Shown: positions 40,406 to 49,619 of the stretch, one piece after another
How positions within the stretch are numbered: the first letter of the stretch is position 1
How the letters are laid out: each line of letters starts with the position of its first letter
DNA from: an uncultured Granulosicoccaceae bacterium
Lineage (GTDB): Bacteria; Pseudomonadota; Gammaproteobacteria; Granulosicoccales; Granulosicoccaceae
Reading direction: 5' to 3'
DNA: 64,000 bases
NCBI GenBank assembly: GCA_938007995.1
Contig: CALLLW010000027.1
Location: 1 to 64,000 of the forward strand
Program-made: the position numbers and the translations under genes
Notes under the pieces: model-generated
The model's input: the letters and a program-made list of their open reading frames with translations, nothing else
Databases searched by the model: none
Told to the model about the DNA's origin: nothing

Positions 40406-40487
40406 AGGTTAGCTTTTCATTTTTTTTGAGGCAGTAATAGGTGGAGGGCATATAGACAGGCTTGTTAGCGGGGACTTTTCACCAGGC

Positions 40488-40519
40488 AAAAAAAAACGTG
40501 GCGCATTGCTGCGCCACGT
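40488..40519 (-). terminator. rho-independent terminator of aqpZ
   Basis: On the minus strand ACGTGGCGCA (40519-40510), loop GCAA, TGCGCCACGT (40505-40496) is followed by eight more T residues. It lies about 30 bp past the aquaporin stop codon. It is a perfect 10-bp stem and one of the clearest terminators in the window. Confidence 0.93.
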
Positions 40520-40550
40520 CTATGTTACAACATTACTGCGAGTCTAGTGA

Positions 40551-41450
40551 CTAGTAACGATCGTCACGGTGGTCATCACGGTAGTCGCGGTACTCACCAC
40601 GGTCGCGATAGTCACGATCGTAGTCGCCACGGTCAACCGGTGCACGGTCACGATACTCAGGCTCACGGTACTCTACTTTCTCTGCGGCCTTCTCTGCAGG
40701 CGCGGCACCGGAAACAATGATTCGGTAAAGAATCGCACCCAGCACAGCACCAACAATTGGCGCTGCCCAGAAAACAGGCAGCTGTGTCAGCGGAGTCTCA
40801 CCACCTTCACCAAACAGACTTGAAATCAACGCCGGGCCTGTGCTTCTTGCAGGATTGACTGAAGTGTTTGAGACAGGGATCGAAACCAGGTGAATCAGAG
40901 TTAACCCGAGCCCGATAGCAATCGGTGCAAAACCAGCTGGTGCACGCTCGTCTGTTGAGCCCATGATGATGATCAGGAAGATCGCAGTCATCAGGACTTC
41001 CATCGCGATTACCGCGTTCATGCTGAATCCGCCCGGAGATGCTTCACCGAAACCGTTGGAAGCCAACGTGCCGATAGCACCACCATTCAAGCCATTAGCG
41101 TCTGTGGCAAGACCACCGGCTTCGGTTATAAACCACTGCAGCGCAAACGCCGCGGCACATGCACCAAGCACCTGGAATACAATGTAAGGGATAAGGTGAC
41201 CAAAACCGAAACGACCGCCAACCCATAAGCCGATTGAAACCGCAGGATTGAAATGCCCGCCGGACACGTGCCCGACCGCGTAAGCCATAGTTAAGACTGA
41301 CAAACCGAAGGCAAGTGAAACGCCAACCAATCCAATGTTGATTCCAGCACTGCTTGCAAATACTGCTGCAAAGATCGCTGACCCGCACCCTGCAAATACC
41401 AGCCAGAATGTGCCGAAGAATTCGGCCAGATACTTGTTATGAAAATGCAT
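40551..41450 (-). CDS. aqpZ: aquaporin Z-like water channel with charged C-terminal tail
   Basis: The six-helix MIP channel has both NPA boxes ([12 protein letters not shown] and [14 protein letters not shown]). The Arg after the second NPA, His in helix 5 (LIHLVSIPV) and the helix-2 LSV pattern fit a narrow water-selective AqpZ pore. The start is ATG 41450 with AAAGGA 6-7 nt upstream. Unlike AqpZ (about 230 residues), the protein is 299 long: after the last helix it carries about 50 residues made mostly of Arg, Asp, Tyr and Glu (for example [16 protein letters not shown]). This tail should be cytoplasmic. The gene is monocistronic. Confidence 0.93.
   Translation of the reverse strand: MHFHNKYLAEFFGTFWLVFAGCGSAIFAAVFASSAGINIGLVGVSLAFGLSVLTMAYAVGHVSGGHFNPAVSIGLWVGGRFGFGHLIPYIVFQVLGACAAAFALQWFITEAGGLATDANGLNGGAIGTLASNGFGEASPGGFSMNAVIAMEVLMTAIFLIIIMGSTDERAPAGFAPIAIGLGLTLIHLVSIPVSNTSVNPARSTGPALISSLFGEGGETPLTQLPVFWAAPIVGAVLGAILYRIIVSGAAPAEKAAEKVEYREPEYRDRAPVDRGDYDRDYRDRGEYRDYRDDHRDDRY
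40554..40650 (-). repeat. YRD/DRD-type low-complexity tail sequence
   Basis: The last ~33 codons of aqpZ are short, degenerate repeats of Tyr-Arg-Asp with Glu, His and Gly. On DNA they show as repeated CGRTAGTC/GTCACGG-like words. Confidence 0.75.
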
Positions 41451-41851
41451 ATATTTTCCTTTAGCTTAATGTGTAAGTCTTTAGTTTTATTGTGCTGGAG
41501 GGACCACAACCACGTTCAATGATAGCCCTTGATGCAGTTGTGGCCTTGCTTTATGACACACGCGCAGAGTTTAGCCAGTGCACAGGCTTGAACACAGTAC
41601 AGTTGAGTAAACCTTTGTAAAGTCGACTTAGATACTCTCTACAAGTACAATTATAGTGCAACGGACTTGCAACTGGCGGATTGTAATTTGAGATCCGTTG
41701 CAACACAAGGCTTTGACTCGTACAAGCCTGTTAGCAACGTTTTGTATAGGTAATCACACGGAAACCTATCAAACCTCAGCTCTGCATCATACCAAGCACT
41801 GCACCGCTGAGTAGTTCATAATCTTTCTCAACGTTCATCTCTGGAGCATCT
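41451..41851. other. aqpZ / TIM-barrel gene divergent intergenic region
   Basis: About 400 bp without a gene. It carries a perfect 9-bp inverted repeat at 41657-41702. Divergent promoters are expected, but I could not fix boxes. Confidence 0.45.
41657..41702. repeat. 9-bp perfect inverted repeat in the aqpZ upstream region
   Basis: TGCAACGGA (41657-41665) and TCCGTTGCA (41694-41702) are exact reverse complements 28 bp apart, in the middle of the divergent promoter region. This would fit two half-sites of a regulator, but no known box is recognised. Confidence 0.5.
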
Positions 41852-42730
41852 GTGGCTCGACTCGACGTATATCAATCGCTATGGGCAATGGACTCCGGCC
41901 GAGGCAGTCATGATCCAGCCCCGCTGGAAGAACAGTTTGCCATGGTAAAGAATGCCGGTTTTGCTGGAATGGCTATTGATCTGGCAGCGGCCGACCACGA
42001 AACCGCTTACAAAACCATGCCGCTGTTCAGGCAGTACGAACTGGGCTGTGTCATTAACGCGTTCCCTGCCAGTATGGATGACGTACTGCCAGTGCTGCGG
42101 ATGGCCTCAGAGTTCAATGCGGTTGTTGTTAACATCATTGCTCAGGTAATTCCGAGCAGTGTTGAAGAAGCCTCGCTGATGGTACAGGACTGGATGGAGG
42201 AGGCAGACAAGGAGAATGTCAGCATTGAATTTGAAACGCACCGTAACTCTGTTACCAATGATCTCGGTTATACAACCCGATTGATCGAGGCTGTACCTGA
42301 TATGAAGCTTGGCGTGGATCTGTCTCACTATGTAGTAGACCGGGAATTTGATCTACCGTTACGCGACGATGAAGCACAGCTGATCGATAAGGTACTCAGA
42401 CGTGCGGATGCGTTCCAGGGGCGGATATCGTCAGCGCAACAGATTCAACTGCAGCTTGAATTCCCGCAACATCAAAAGTGGGTAGTGCAATTTCTCGATT
42501 GGTGGGAGACAGGTTTCAGATACTGGCGAAAACGTGCCAGTGCCGATGACACACTGATCTTTCAGACCGAGCTCGCACCCCCGGAATACGCCATGACCGG
42601 TCCAGACGGTATGGAAATGTCCAACCGCTGGGAAGAATCACTGATCATGAAAGGCTGGGTAACAGATCTGTGGAAACGCCTCGACAAAGAAGAGACAGAA
42701 GCGGTTGTCGGCGAGAAGGATCCGGGCTGA
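41852..42730 (+). CDS. sugar phosphate isomerase/epimerase-like TIM-barrel protein
   Basis: The 292-residue protein starts at GTG 41852 with GGAG about 8 nt upstream. The pattern of alternating beta strands and helices, with NAGFAGMAIDLA, ALGCVINAFPAS-like strand ends, VSIEFETHRNS (metal-ligand Glu and His) and MKLGVDLSHYVVDRE (Asp, His), fits the xylose-isomerase-like AP-endonuclease-2 superfamily. These enzymes use divalent metal to isomerise sugars or cleave related compounds. The exact substrate is unknown. The downstream pseudouridine synthase gene begins within or just after its 3' end, so the two are co-transcribed. Confidence 0.75.
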   Translation: MARLDVYQSLWAMDSGRGSHDPAPLEEQFAMVKNAGFAGMAIDLAAADHETAYKTMPLFRQYELGCVINAFPASMDDVLPVLRMASEFNAVVVNIIAQVIPSSVEEASLMVQDWMEEADKENVSIEFETHRNSVTNDLGYTTRLIEAVPDMKLGVDLSHYVVDREFDLPLRDDEAQLIDKVLRRADAFQGRISSAQQIQLQLEFPQHQKWVVQFLDWWETGFRYWRKRASADDTLIFQTELAPPEYAMTGPDGMEMSNRWEESLIMKGWVTDLWKRLDKEETEAVVGEKDPG

Positions 42731-42731
42731 C

Positions 42732-43493
42732 TTGGATGCTCCTGGTCTAAAGGTTATTTACCACGATAAATTCCTTGTTGTCGTTAATAAACCTGCCGGT
42801 CTGTTGGTACACCGCAGCGCGATCGACTACCACGAACCGCACAACGCACAGGAGCAATTGCAGGCTTTGCTAAGCTGCAAAGTATTTCCAGTGCACCGTT
42901 TGGATAAACCCACGTCAGGAGTGTTGCTATTTGCGCTGAATAAAGATACCGCTTCAGCACTGGCGCTTCAGTTTCAGCAGCATGAAGTGCTTAAAAACTA
43001 CATAGCTGTTGTCCGAGGTCATGCTGCTCTCGAAGGCTCGATAGATAACCCGGTACGTGATAAGGATGCTCCCGGCAAACCAAAAAAACCTGCCGTTACT
43101 CACTACAAAACACTGGCACAAATGACACTGCCACTAGCAGTCGATAAATATCCGCAAGCACAATACAGCTTGCTGGAGTTACAACCACAGAGCGGACGCC
43201 GGCATCAACTTCGGCTGCACATGAAACACATCAGCCACCCGATCATAGGGGATACCAGCTACGGTAAATCAGTGCATAACCGGTTTTTTAAAGATCATCT
43301 GAACACTTCACGTTTATTGCTGCATGCGCAGCAACTAACAATAAGCCATCCAGCGACTGGTAAAGTCACTTGCTTTTCAGCTGATCACGACGCTCAGTTT
43401 CAGCAAATACTGGCAATGCAGCAATGGCACTGGAATATAGATCAGGCGGAAATCGCACACTGCAAAGATTTCTCAAACAGAAATCTTAAATAG
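42732..43493 (+). CDS. truC: tRNA pseudouridine(65) synthase TruC-like
   Basis: RluA-family pseudouridine synthase: VVVNKPAGLLVHRS, the catalytic-Asp motif HRLDKPTSGVLLFAL, and QSGRRHQLRLHMKHISHPIIGDTSYG. The short protein without an S4 domain, the VHRS element and the HN.FF insertion fit TruC, which modifies U65 of tRNA-Ile and tRNA-Asp. There is no ATG start. I prefer TTG 42732 with AAGGA 11 nt upstream; TTG 42705 (262 aa) would overlap the upstream gene by 26 bp and is the longest option. Confidence 0.85.
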   Translation: MDAPGLKVIYHDKFLVVVNKPAGLLVHRSAIDYHEPHNAQEQLQALLSCKVFPVHRLDKPTSGVLLFALNKDTASALALQFQQHEVLKNYIAVVRGHAALEGSIDNPVRDKDAPGKPKKPAVTHYKTLAQMTLPLAVDKYPQAQYSLLELQPQSGRRHQLRLHMKHISHPIIGDTSYGKSVHNRFFKDHLNTSRLLLHAQQLTISHPATGKVTCFSADHDAQFQQILAMQQWHWNIDQAEIAHCKDFSNRNLK

Positions 43494-43567
43494 AGCTCTC
43501 AACGAATAGTACGGATTACTACGCTAAGCCGATCTTGATAGTGAAACCGGCTTTAATCGTTGGCCTG

Positions 43568-44731
43568 CTATGGCAACACGACAAACTCGACGCGCCGATT
43601 CAACAAACGACCCACCTGTGTGGAGTTATCGGCTATCGGTCGCGATTCGCCAAAAGCACGCGCTTCCAATCGGTCGACCGGAATGCCCTGAGCGGTCAGA
43701 TATCTGACAACCGTTAGAGCTCGATTGCGCGACAGCAATCGGTTTGCAGCTTCGCTGCCCGCGCTGTCCGTGTGTGCATTCACAGAAATTCTAATGGCAG
43801 GGAAGTCGCGCAGCGTCTGGATGGCATCATCCAGTGTCTGCCGTGACCCTGCTGTGAGAGTATCTGATCCAGGAAGAAAGTTGACGCCTTCCAGCGTGCC
43901 AGAAAAAAGCCCGCAGCCTGTGGCATCCACTTTTGTGCCAGGTGGTGTGTCTAGACAACGATCAAGTTCATCAGTGATGCCATCATTATCACCGTCGCCC
44001 ACTACCGTTGCGGGTTGCGGCAAGCTGTCAACGGTTGGCAATGGAGGTGGAGCCGGTAAAAAGGAAGGTTCAGGAAGGGTTGGCAGCTCGTCCTGTTCGA
44101 TCGGTGGTGAAGCCTCCGTGCCGCGTTGCGGCCCGCTTCCAAATCGGTACAACACTGTCAGCCCGCTGTAGTTTGCATCTTTATCAAAATTAATGAATTC
44201 TGCACGTACACCAAGACCTGAGCCCAGAGAAAATTCAAGACCCAACCCCGCCACCAGCTGTACATCATCAACACGCTCAAACTGCACGTCACCAACCGAT
44301 TCATTTTCTACTCTGCTGGCACCAAGTCGGCCGTATAACGACAGGCCAGCGCGTCGGTCCAGTCCATCAAAATCGAGGAAATCCGAGGCTCCAAAGCCGT
44401 TCCAAAGGTAGAAAAGCCCACTTAATGCGCCCACCCGGTACTCGATACCATCGCCATCGGTAAGCACTGCCGTGCCAAGGTCAGCATAGTGCAGTTCAGC
44501 AGTCAGTCTGCGGCTGAAATCAAACCCGAGGGTAAACTGTGCCGCGGTGTCGGTGTCATCTGCCAGGCCCAGACCGTCAACCAATTCTGTATTGGGTTCT
44601 ACGTTGGATTGGCCGGCGCCAATACCAATGTACAGACGTTTGCTAAAACTTCCGTCAAATGACTGAGCATACACCGAACCGCTGGTAAGAATGGACCCGG
44701 CAACCGCTGCGGCTATTATAGGATTCTTCAT
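43568..44731 (-). CDS. OprF-like outer-membrane protein (beta barrel, calcium-repeat linker, OmpA domain)
   Basis: A signal peptide (to about residue 22, SGSVYA) precedes an 8-stranded OmpA-type barrel (about 25-205, ending in GLTVLYRFG). A Pro-rich linker (PEPSFLPAPPPLPTV) and a thrombospondin type-3 calcium motif (DGDNDGITDELDRCLDTPPG) follow. The C-terminal OmpA domain has VNAHTDSAGSEAANRLLSRNRA, FGESRPIADNS and NRRVEFVVLP. It anchors the outer membrane to peptidoglycan and may act as a slow porin. Unlike the other two OmpA-domain proteins here, it is a true outer-membrane barrel without a coiled-coil partner. Confidence 0.92.
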   Translation of the reverse strand: MKNPIIAAAVAGSILTSGSVYAQSFDGSFSKRLYIGIGAGQSNVEPNTELVDGLGLADDTDTAAQFTLGFDFSRRLTAELHYADLGTAVLTDGDGIEYRVGALSGLFYLWNGFGASDFLDFDGLDRRAGLSLYGRLGASRVENESVGDVQFERVDDVQLVAGLGLEFSLGSGLGVRAEFINFDKDANYSGLTVLYRFGSGPQRGTEASPPIEQDELPTLPEPSFLPAPPPLPTVDSLPQPATVVGDGDNDGITDELDRCLDTPPGTKVDATGCGLFSGTLEGVNFLPGSDTLTAGSRQTLDDAIQTLRDFPAIRISVNAHTDSAGSEAANRLLSRNRALTVVRYLTAQGIPVDRLEARAFGESRPIADNSTQVGRLLNRRVEFVVLP

Positions 44732-45052
44732 TATTGTTCTAACGTCTCAAAGATTTTTGGCAAATCGACTTGCAACATCCAAAACATCTGCCAAATTTCG
44801 TGCCAACAAAAAGCAGCGTTGCAAAAAATATAAGCGGACTATTTAAGCGTTGAGTATAGACCGGTGTCAGAATTTGACTAATCAGGACATTGGAAAACAC
44901 TTGCACCGGGTCTGAGAGCGTTGAATTAGTCTTTATAAGCTAGTTCTAAAGCGTATAGTTTTCGCAGGGAAAGAATTTGACCGATGACTATTGTAGCGAT
45001 GGGCGCACCATCAGGACGCGTTCAAAAATAACGGATCTTCTGCCGTGCAGAC
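44732..45052. other. intergenic region between OprF-like and XdhC-like genes
   Basis: No gene is visible. It holds an inverted repeat TTTGGCA (44756-44762) / TGCCAAA (44789-44795), close to the start of the OprF-like gene, which may be a regulator site. The XdhC-like promoter must also be here. Confidence 0.4.
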
Positions 45053-45985
45053 TTGCTGGAAAAAATATTGAAACACTGGTTGGCGACACTACATGAGTTT
45101 TTTCTTGATCAGGAACCGTTTGTAGTTGCCACTGTTACGGCTTTCCACGGCAACTCCCCTGAAGCGCCGGGTGTTGCTCTGCTACATTCAGCCACTAAAT
45201 CACAGAGTTTTATTAAGTCAGAGCACCGCCAACAGCAGATGTGCACTACCGCAACACAGCTGCTTGCCACAAAAGCAGTTTACCAGACAGAGGTAATCCC
45301 ACTTGGGCGGGTTGCAGGCGGTGAAAATGGCTACTGCGAAGTTATCTATGAATACTTCGACGGCCATCCTTACCCGCAATGGCTTACCAGTCTGAGGGCA
45401 CACTATCGCGATGGCGTCAGTTGTAATCTGGTTCGAGAATTTTGCAGACTACAAAACAGAGTGATACACACTGAAGTTTTGCAAAATCAGGATCACACCC
45501 ACTACCGGGCACTATCAAACAAACATCTGAATTGCAGCATCACTTCAGTTGGACATTCACTGATTCTTAAAAGAACGCTAAGGCACAATTCAATAAAGAT
45601 AACTCTTGTTGGCGACCATGCTGTGGCCGACGCTATACAGCGACAATGCGAACACTTACCTGTTGAACTGAAGCGGGTAAACAGCCTTGATCAGAATGCA
45701 TTACCTGCGGGTGTTATCATCATTATGACCAACGATCATGAGCTTGATTATCACTACTGTAAGATAGCTATACAACACGCGTGCGGACCGGGCAACTTTA
45801 TAGGATGTATCGGATCTACACGTAAAGCACATATTTTTCAAACCCGCCTCAAACAAGCAGGCATAAGCCATGAGCAGCTTAACTTGCTACACATGCCTGT
45901 TGGAGTCGCAGAAATCAATGGCAAACAAACTTCAATTGTGGCTGCAAGTATCATTGCACAAATACTGATGCACCATCACTGGTAG
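45053..45985 (+). CDS. orphan XdhC/CoxI-like molybdenum-cofactor maturation protein
   Basis: The 310-residue ORF begins with TTG at 45053, with no ATG nearby. The N-terminal half (EPFVVATVTAFHGNSPEAPG, RVAGGENGYCEVIYEYFDG) is a divergent XdhC_CoxI domain. The C-terminal half is a Rossmann-like XdhC_C domain: ITLVGDHAVADAIQRQ, AIQHACGPGNFIGCIGSTRKAHIF and LHMPVGVAEINGKQTSIVAASIIAQIL. XdhC binds and sulfurates Mo cofactor and inserts it into xanthine dehydrogenase-type enzymes. No molybdoenzyme gene is in the window, so the client is unknown. It converges on the LprI-like gene with a 33-bp gap. Confidence 0.82.
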   Translation: MLEKILKHWLATLHEFFLDQEPFVVATVTAFHGNSPEAPGVALLHSATKSQSFIKSEHRQQQMCTTATQLLATKAVYQTEVIPLGRVAGGENGYCEVIYEYFDGHPYPQWLTSLRAHYRDGVSCNLVREFCRLQNRVIHTEVLQNQDHTHYRALSNKHLNCSITSVGHSLILKRTLRHNSIKITLVGDHAVADAIQRQCEHLPVELKRVNSLDQNALPAGVIIIMTNDHELDYHYCKIAIQHACGPGNFIGCIGSTRKAHIFQTRLKQAGISHEQLNLLHMPVGVAEINGKQTSIVAASIIAQILMHHHW

Positions 45986-46018
45986 CAAAGCGTTAACGAT
46001 TCATCTGGCATTGCAGCA

Positions 46019-47569
46019 TCAGGATTTGTCGCTGTCAAAGTATTGCAAAGCGCGTGTTGCGCCCAACAGAGAGAACTTTAACTCGGACATAACATCGACC
46101 TCATTAAACCACTGAAATCGAAGCTCTCTGCCGCGCTTTAACTGTGTAATCACATCACGCGCCTGCTGACCATCTGCGATGGTCACTCCCTGATTTACTG
46201 TCAGGCCAAGCGATTGCGGAAAAGCCTTTTCAAGCCGGAAATCAGCGCCGTTAATCTGCATAGTCAGCTGTTTTTCAATTAACTGATTATCAGTGGTGGG
46301 CACCAGCTTGACGCGCCAGTCTCCCTCGAGTGACCGATCAACTCGCAGTTGCCAACCACCATCACTTGCAAACTCTGCATCGGTCTGTGCACTGCAGACC
46401 GTATTTTCAGTTACTGAGCAAGCGGCCACCCAATGGTTAAAATAACCGTAGAGAAAACCGTTCGCTGCGTAATCATCAACTGTTGCAGCGGTACTAACAA
46501 ATAATTCAGCGTCATCTAAGTCTGCAGCGATCACACCGCGTACAGCAGGGTCACTGAGCTCGCAATCGGTACTGGAAGCGGGTCTTAATACAGACAAACT
46601 TCGCACCGACAACGTTGCACCAGAATCAGCACCTGCACCAGCCGCCGGTGCACTTGTTAAGTCACCACGCAACTCTGCGTAAAGTAACTCGCTGTCACCG
46701 ACAGTTTGCGATTTGATATCACGATAGCGACGATCAAGCGCTGACACCACTGACTCCGCACCGTCTATCCAGAAATCCGTCTTGCGATCGCATGACTGGA
46801 ACACCGCACCTGTGCCGGTCTTAATGTAGAACCCCTGAAAGCTCACACCGCTTTTCTCACGGGTACGCTTGCTGGCCAGAAAACCGGTTAACTCACGCGC
46901 CCTGGCTTGTGTCACTGACGTAAGGCATGCACGATAATACAGCTGCGGCCTGTCAAGTCCGAAAATCGACGCCTGCCACGCACAATGAGGCTCTCGATAT
47001 TCACGAAACAACGCAGGCAAAGCGGCAAAGCGCTCTGCATCAGCAACCGATAGATCCAGTTCTTCTGCCTCGGTAGCCTGGGATTCACCCGCATCAATGT
47101 TGATCACCTGACCCACGCCGGGTGTTCCGCTGGCTCGCAGTGCCATGGTATTAACAATAGCGATAACGTTGTTGTCCTGTGCGGTTGCCTGTGCGGTTGC
47201 CTGTGCGGTTGCCTGCGTATCAGGTGTGGCAGAGTACGAGCCAGCTACCTGATCAGATTCGGTACGAATTGAATCCGACAGCTGTCGGGTTTCTGCTGTT
47301 AACAGCGCCTGCCACGCACTCTCGACTCGCTGTAGCGTTGCATCAGCTTGTTCGAATTGCAGAGCCACACATTCAGACAGCAGGTATTCATCAACCTCAC
47401 CTGCGCCACATTCACTGATCAATCGGTCAGCCGCTGTGTCGCTTGCATAAACCGGAGGCGCGGCAAATGCCAACAGGCCAGACAGAACAACTCCTGTCGT
47501 CAGGGATCCGGCTGCAACAACACGACAGGTCAAATATTTGACGAAAAACAATGAATATGATTTTTCCAT
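46019..47569 (-). CDS. exported protein with LprI-like cysteine modules
   Basis: An N-terminal signal peptide (GVVLSGLLAFAAPPVYA) is followed by a mature protein of about 470 residues. Two stretches, LSECVALQFEQADATLQRVESAWQ and HCAWQASIFGLDRPQLYYRACLTSVTQARAREL, look like halves of the lysozyme-inhibitor LprI fold (Cys plus helix with Leu/Arg/Trp spacing). They are separated by a Thr/Ala/Gln linker that contains a 12-bp tandem repeat (TAQA). The C-terminal 250 residues have paired Cys (FQSCDRKTDFWIDGAE, CSVTENTVCSAQ) and no family that I recognise. A periplasmic lysozyme-inhibitor or envelope-binding role is a guess. Confidence 0.65.
   Translation of the reverse strand: MEKSYSLFFVKYLTCRVVAAGSLTTGVVLSGLLAFAAPPVYASDTAADRLISECGAGEVDEYLLSECVALQFEQADATLQRVESAWQALLTAETRQLSDSIRTESDQVAGSYSATPDTQATAQATAQATAQDNNVIAIVNTMALRASGTPGVGQVINIDAGESQATEAEELDLSVADAERFAALPALFREYREPHCAWQASIFGLDRPQLYYRACLTSVTQARARELTGFLASKRTREKSGVSFQGFYIKTGTGAVFQSCDRKTDFWIDGAESVVSALDRRYRDIKSQTVGDSELLYAELRGDLTSAPAAGAGADSGATLSVRSLSVLRPASSTDCELSDPAVRGVIAADLDDAELFVSTAATVDDYAANGFLYGYFNHWVAACSVTENTVCSAQTDAEFASDGGWQLRVDRSLEGDWRVKLVPTTDNQLIEKQLTMQINGADFRLEKAFPQSLGLTVNQGVTIADGQQARDVITQLKRGRELRFQWFNEVDVMSELKFSLLGATRALQYFDSDKS
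47180..47215 (-). repeat. in-frame 12-bp tandem repeat (3 copies)
   Basis: Three perfect copies of TGCGGTTGCCTG (47180-47191, 47192-47203, 47204-47215) encode a TAQA tetrapeptide series in the linker of the LprI-like protein. Perfect identity suggests recent slippage. Confidence 0.93.
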
Positions 47570-47923
47570 AATCCGATTTGATTAAATTTCACCACAGACT
47601 GGTAAGCACATCGACCATACTGTTTAAACACATCACGCGCTGTTTCCGGTTGGTAAAACTGCACCTGTGCATTGCAATACTTTCGTTGTGGTCAGGATCG
47701 GCATCACACAGTTTTGCTAGTCTCGTGGTGGTTTTCGGTGGCTCGACTACAATAGAGCATAACAACAAGTAGAAAACCGGTTGAACCGTTACAGAAGCCG
47801 TCTGCTGATAACTGCACCCTGACATGCGACTTGATGTGCAGCCTGGTGTCATAGTCACAGGACTACGTCGCAACCGCGAGCGACGCACAGTTAGCAGCCG
47901 CTGATAAAAAAACAGAGAACGCA
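47570..47923. other. divergent intergenic region between LprI-like and OmpA-BON genes
   Basis: No supported gene is present. It should contain the promoter for the OmpA/coiled-coil operon 2 and that of the LprI-like gene. I could not fix boxes. Confidence 0.4.
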
Positions 47924-49603
47924 ATGCAAAGTAAGAGATCCGGATCGTCGCGCGCGGGAGGCGTTGGCACCACGCTACCACTGATTTTGTTGGCTACTTT
48001 GCTGACAGTCGCAGCTGCTCTTTTCAGCTTCCGCCAACTACAGCCTGACATCGAAAAAGATTTGACGGCTCGTGTTGCAACTGCCCTGCAAGGTGATGCT
48101 GCAAACAATTTTTCTATTGATGGTCAGGACGTCATTCTGACTGGCAGTGTCAGCTCGGAGGCGATCAGCAAGCAAGCCGAAGAGTCAGCGCGCTCAGTCT
48201 ACGGTGTGAGTAGAGTGATAAACCAACTGGTTATTGGCTCAGTCGCTAACGGTGATAACCGCACCACTGAAAGCACTACGGCAATTCAAAAACAAACACC
48301 TGCGCTGATTGCTGATAACGATGAAGCAGCAGCAACGCCGGCAACGCTGACCATTGCCTCCAGAGATGGAACAATCGTCACTCAGGGGATTGTCCCTGAC
48401 ACCAATACCATTGACCGGATCAATAACGCTCTGGCGGGTAAGTTTGGACGCGAGAATGTCAGGGACGAGCTATCCAGTTTTGCCGGCAGCGAATCGCCGC
48501 AGTGGCTTGGCAGCATGATCTCAATGATTGATCAGCTGGACGGCATTGAAAACCCGGTAATTAAGATCACTGGCCGTGATGTTGTGCTTGGCGGCGCAGT
48601 CAATGCCGAACAAATTCGACGAGTCAAAATTGCTACCGCAGCAAGACTGTTCGGCGCAGAGCTTAATGTGATTGACAATCTGACGATTCAACCTCCCGAA
48701 GAAGAGGCGGCTACCTCGGCAACAGAAAGCGAATCACCGCAAACCACACTGCAAGAAAACTCACCACCTGCGGACGATGCCGAAACGCAGGAGATTGCCG
48801 TTGTAGAACCCACGGCACTGCCAGTTACAACACCGCCCGTGGTCAACACCAACCCTGCTTCTATCGAAATCCGTTCCAGTAATAATCAAATTACTCTGAG
48901 TGGCCTGGTAGGTTCCGAAGCTGATGCCAATGGGCTGCGCACCGGGCTTGATAATCTGTTTGGCATTGACGGCTACTTTGATGAGCTGGAAATTGCAGAC
49001 CGAACCGATGACGCTCCATGGGTAGACGATGCACTGATCGTCACCTCAGAGATACGAGATGTAGAGGACTTCGCCGTTAGCATTCGCGCCGGGCAGATGA
49101 GCCTGAGTGGACGCGTGGAAGATCGCGAGACAGCACGTGACTTTTCAATTGCTGCCACTGAAATTGCCGGTGGCCAACTCGGTGTGCTGAATAACTTTTC
49201 CGTCAGCAGTCTCAGTGGCGTACCAGACAGTGAAGAGGATTTGCTGGCCGCATCGCTGTTGCAGGAGCTTGATGCTCTGCCGACCAGAAACATAGTTTTT
49301 AATCGAGGCAGTACAACCTTGACCGACAGTGCCAGTGAGGTACTTGATGATGTCGCAGCAGCGATTCTTGGCTACGATGATCTGGTCGTTGAGATAGCAG
49401 GCCACACTGACAGCTCGGGTGATGCTGTCAGCAATTTACGCCTCAGTAAAGAAAGAGCCACCGCGGTAAGAGATTATCTGGTGGGACGAAATGTCCCGGA
49501 TAGTCGCTTAAGCCCGATCGGTTATGGCGAAACAGCACCCATAGCCGACAACACGACCGAAGCAGGTCGTGCCGCCAATCGTCGCATAGAATTCAATCTC
49601 TAA
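47924..49603 (+). CDS. multi-BON, OmpA-domain protein with N-terminal membrane anchor
   Basis: After a basic N-terminus (MQSKRSGSSRAGG), one helix (TLPLILLATLLTVAAALFSF) anchors it in the inner membrane, with the rest in the periplasm. Four to five BON-like repeats follow, each with the pattern 'I.GxxVxLxGxVxSxxxxxxA': about 40-105 (FSIDGQDVILTGSVSSE), 140-190, 205-255 (KITGRDVVLGGAVNAE), 305-355 (EIRSSNNQITLSGLVGSE) and 370-430 (VSIRAGQMSLSGRVEDRE). The C-terminus (445-559) is an OmpA domain: VEIAGHTDSSGDAVSNLRLS, YGETAPIADNTTEAG and NRRIEFNL. A coiled-coil membrane protein follows after 16 bp. The same two-gene order is found at 351-5326. Confidence 0.88.
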   Translation: MQSKRSGSSRAGGVGTTLPLILLATLLTVAAALFSFRQLQPDIEKDLTARVATALQGDAANNFSIDGQDVILTGSVSSEAISKQAEESARSVYGVSRVINQLVIGSVANGDNRTTESTTAIQKQTPALIADNDEAAATPATLTIASRDGTIVTQGIVPDTNTIDRINNALAGKFGRENVRDELSSFAGSESPQWLGSMISMIDQLDGIENPVIKITGRDVVLGGAVNAEQIRRVKIATAARLFGAELNVIDNLTIQPPEEEAATSATESESPQTTLQENSPPADDAETQEIAVVEPTALPVTTPPVVNTNPASIEIRSSNNQITLSGLVGSEADANGLRTGLDNLFGIDGYFDELEIADRTDDAPWVDDALIVTSEIRDVEDFAVSIRAGQMSLSGRVEDRETARDFSIAATEIAGGQLGVLNNFSVSSLSGVPDSEEDLLAASLLQELDALPTRNIVFNRGSTTLTDSASEVLDDVAAAILGYDDLVVEIAGHTDSSGDAVSNLRLSKERATAVRDYLVGRNVPDSRLSPIGYGETAPIADNTTEAGRAANRRIEFNL

Positions 49604-49619
49604 CGGAGTAACCGGACAA

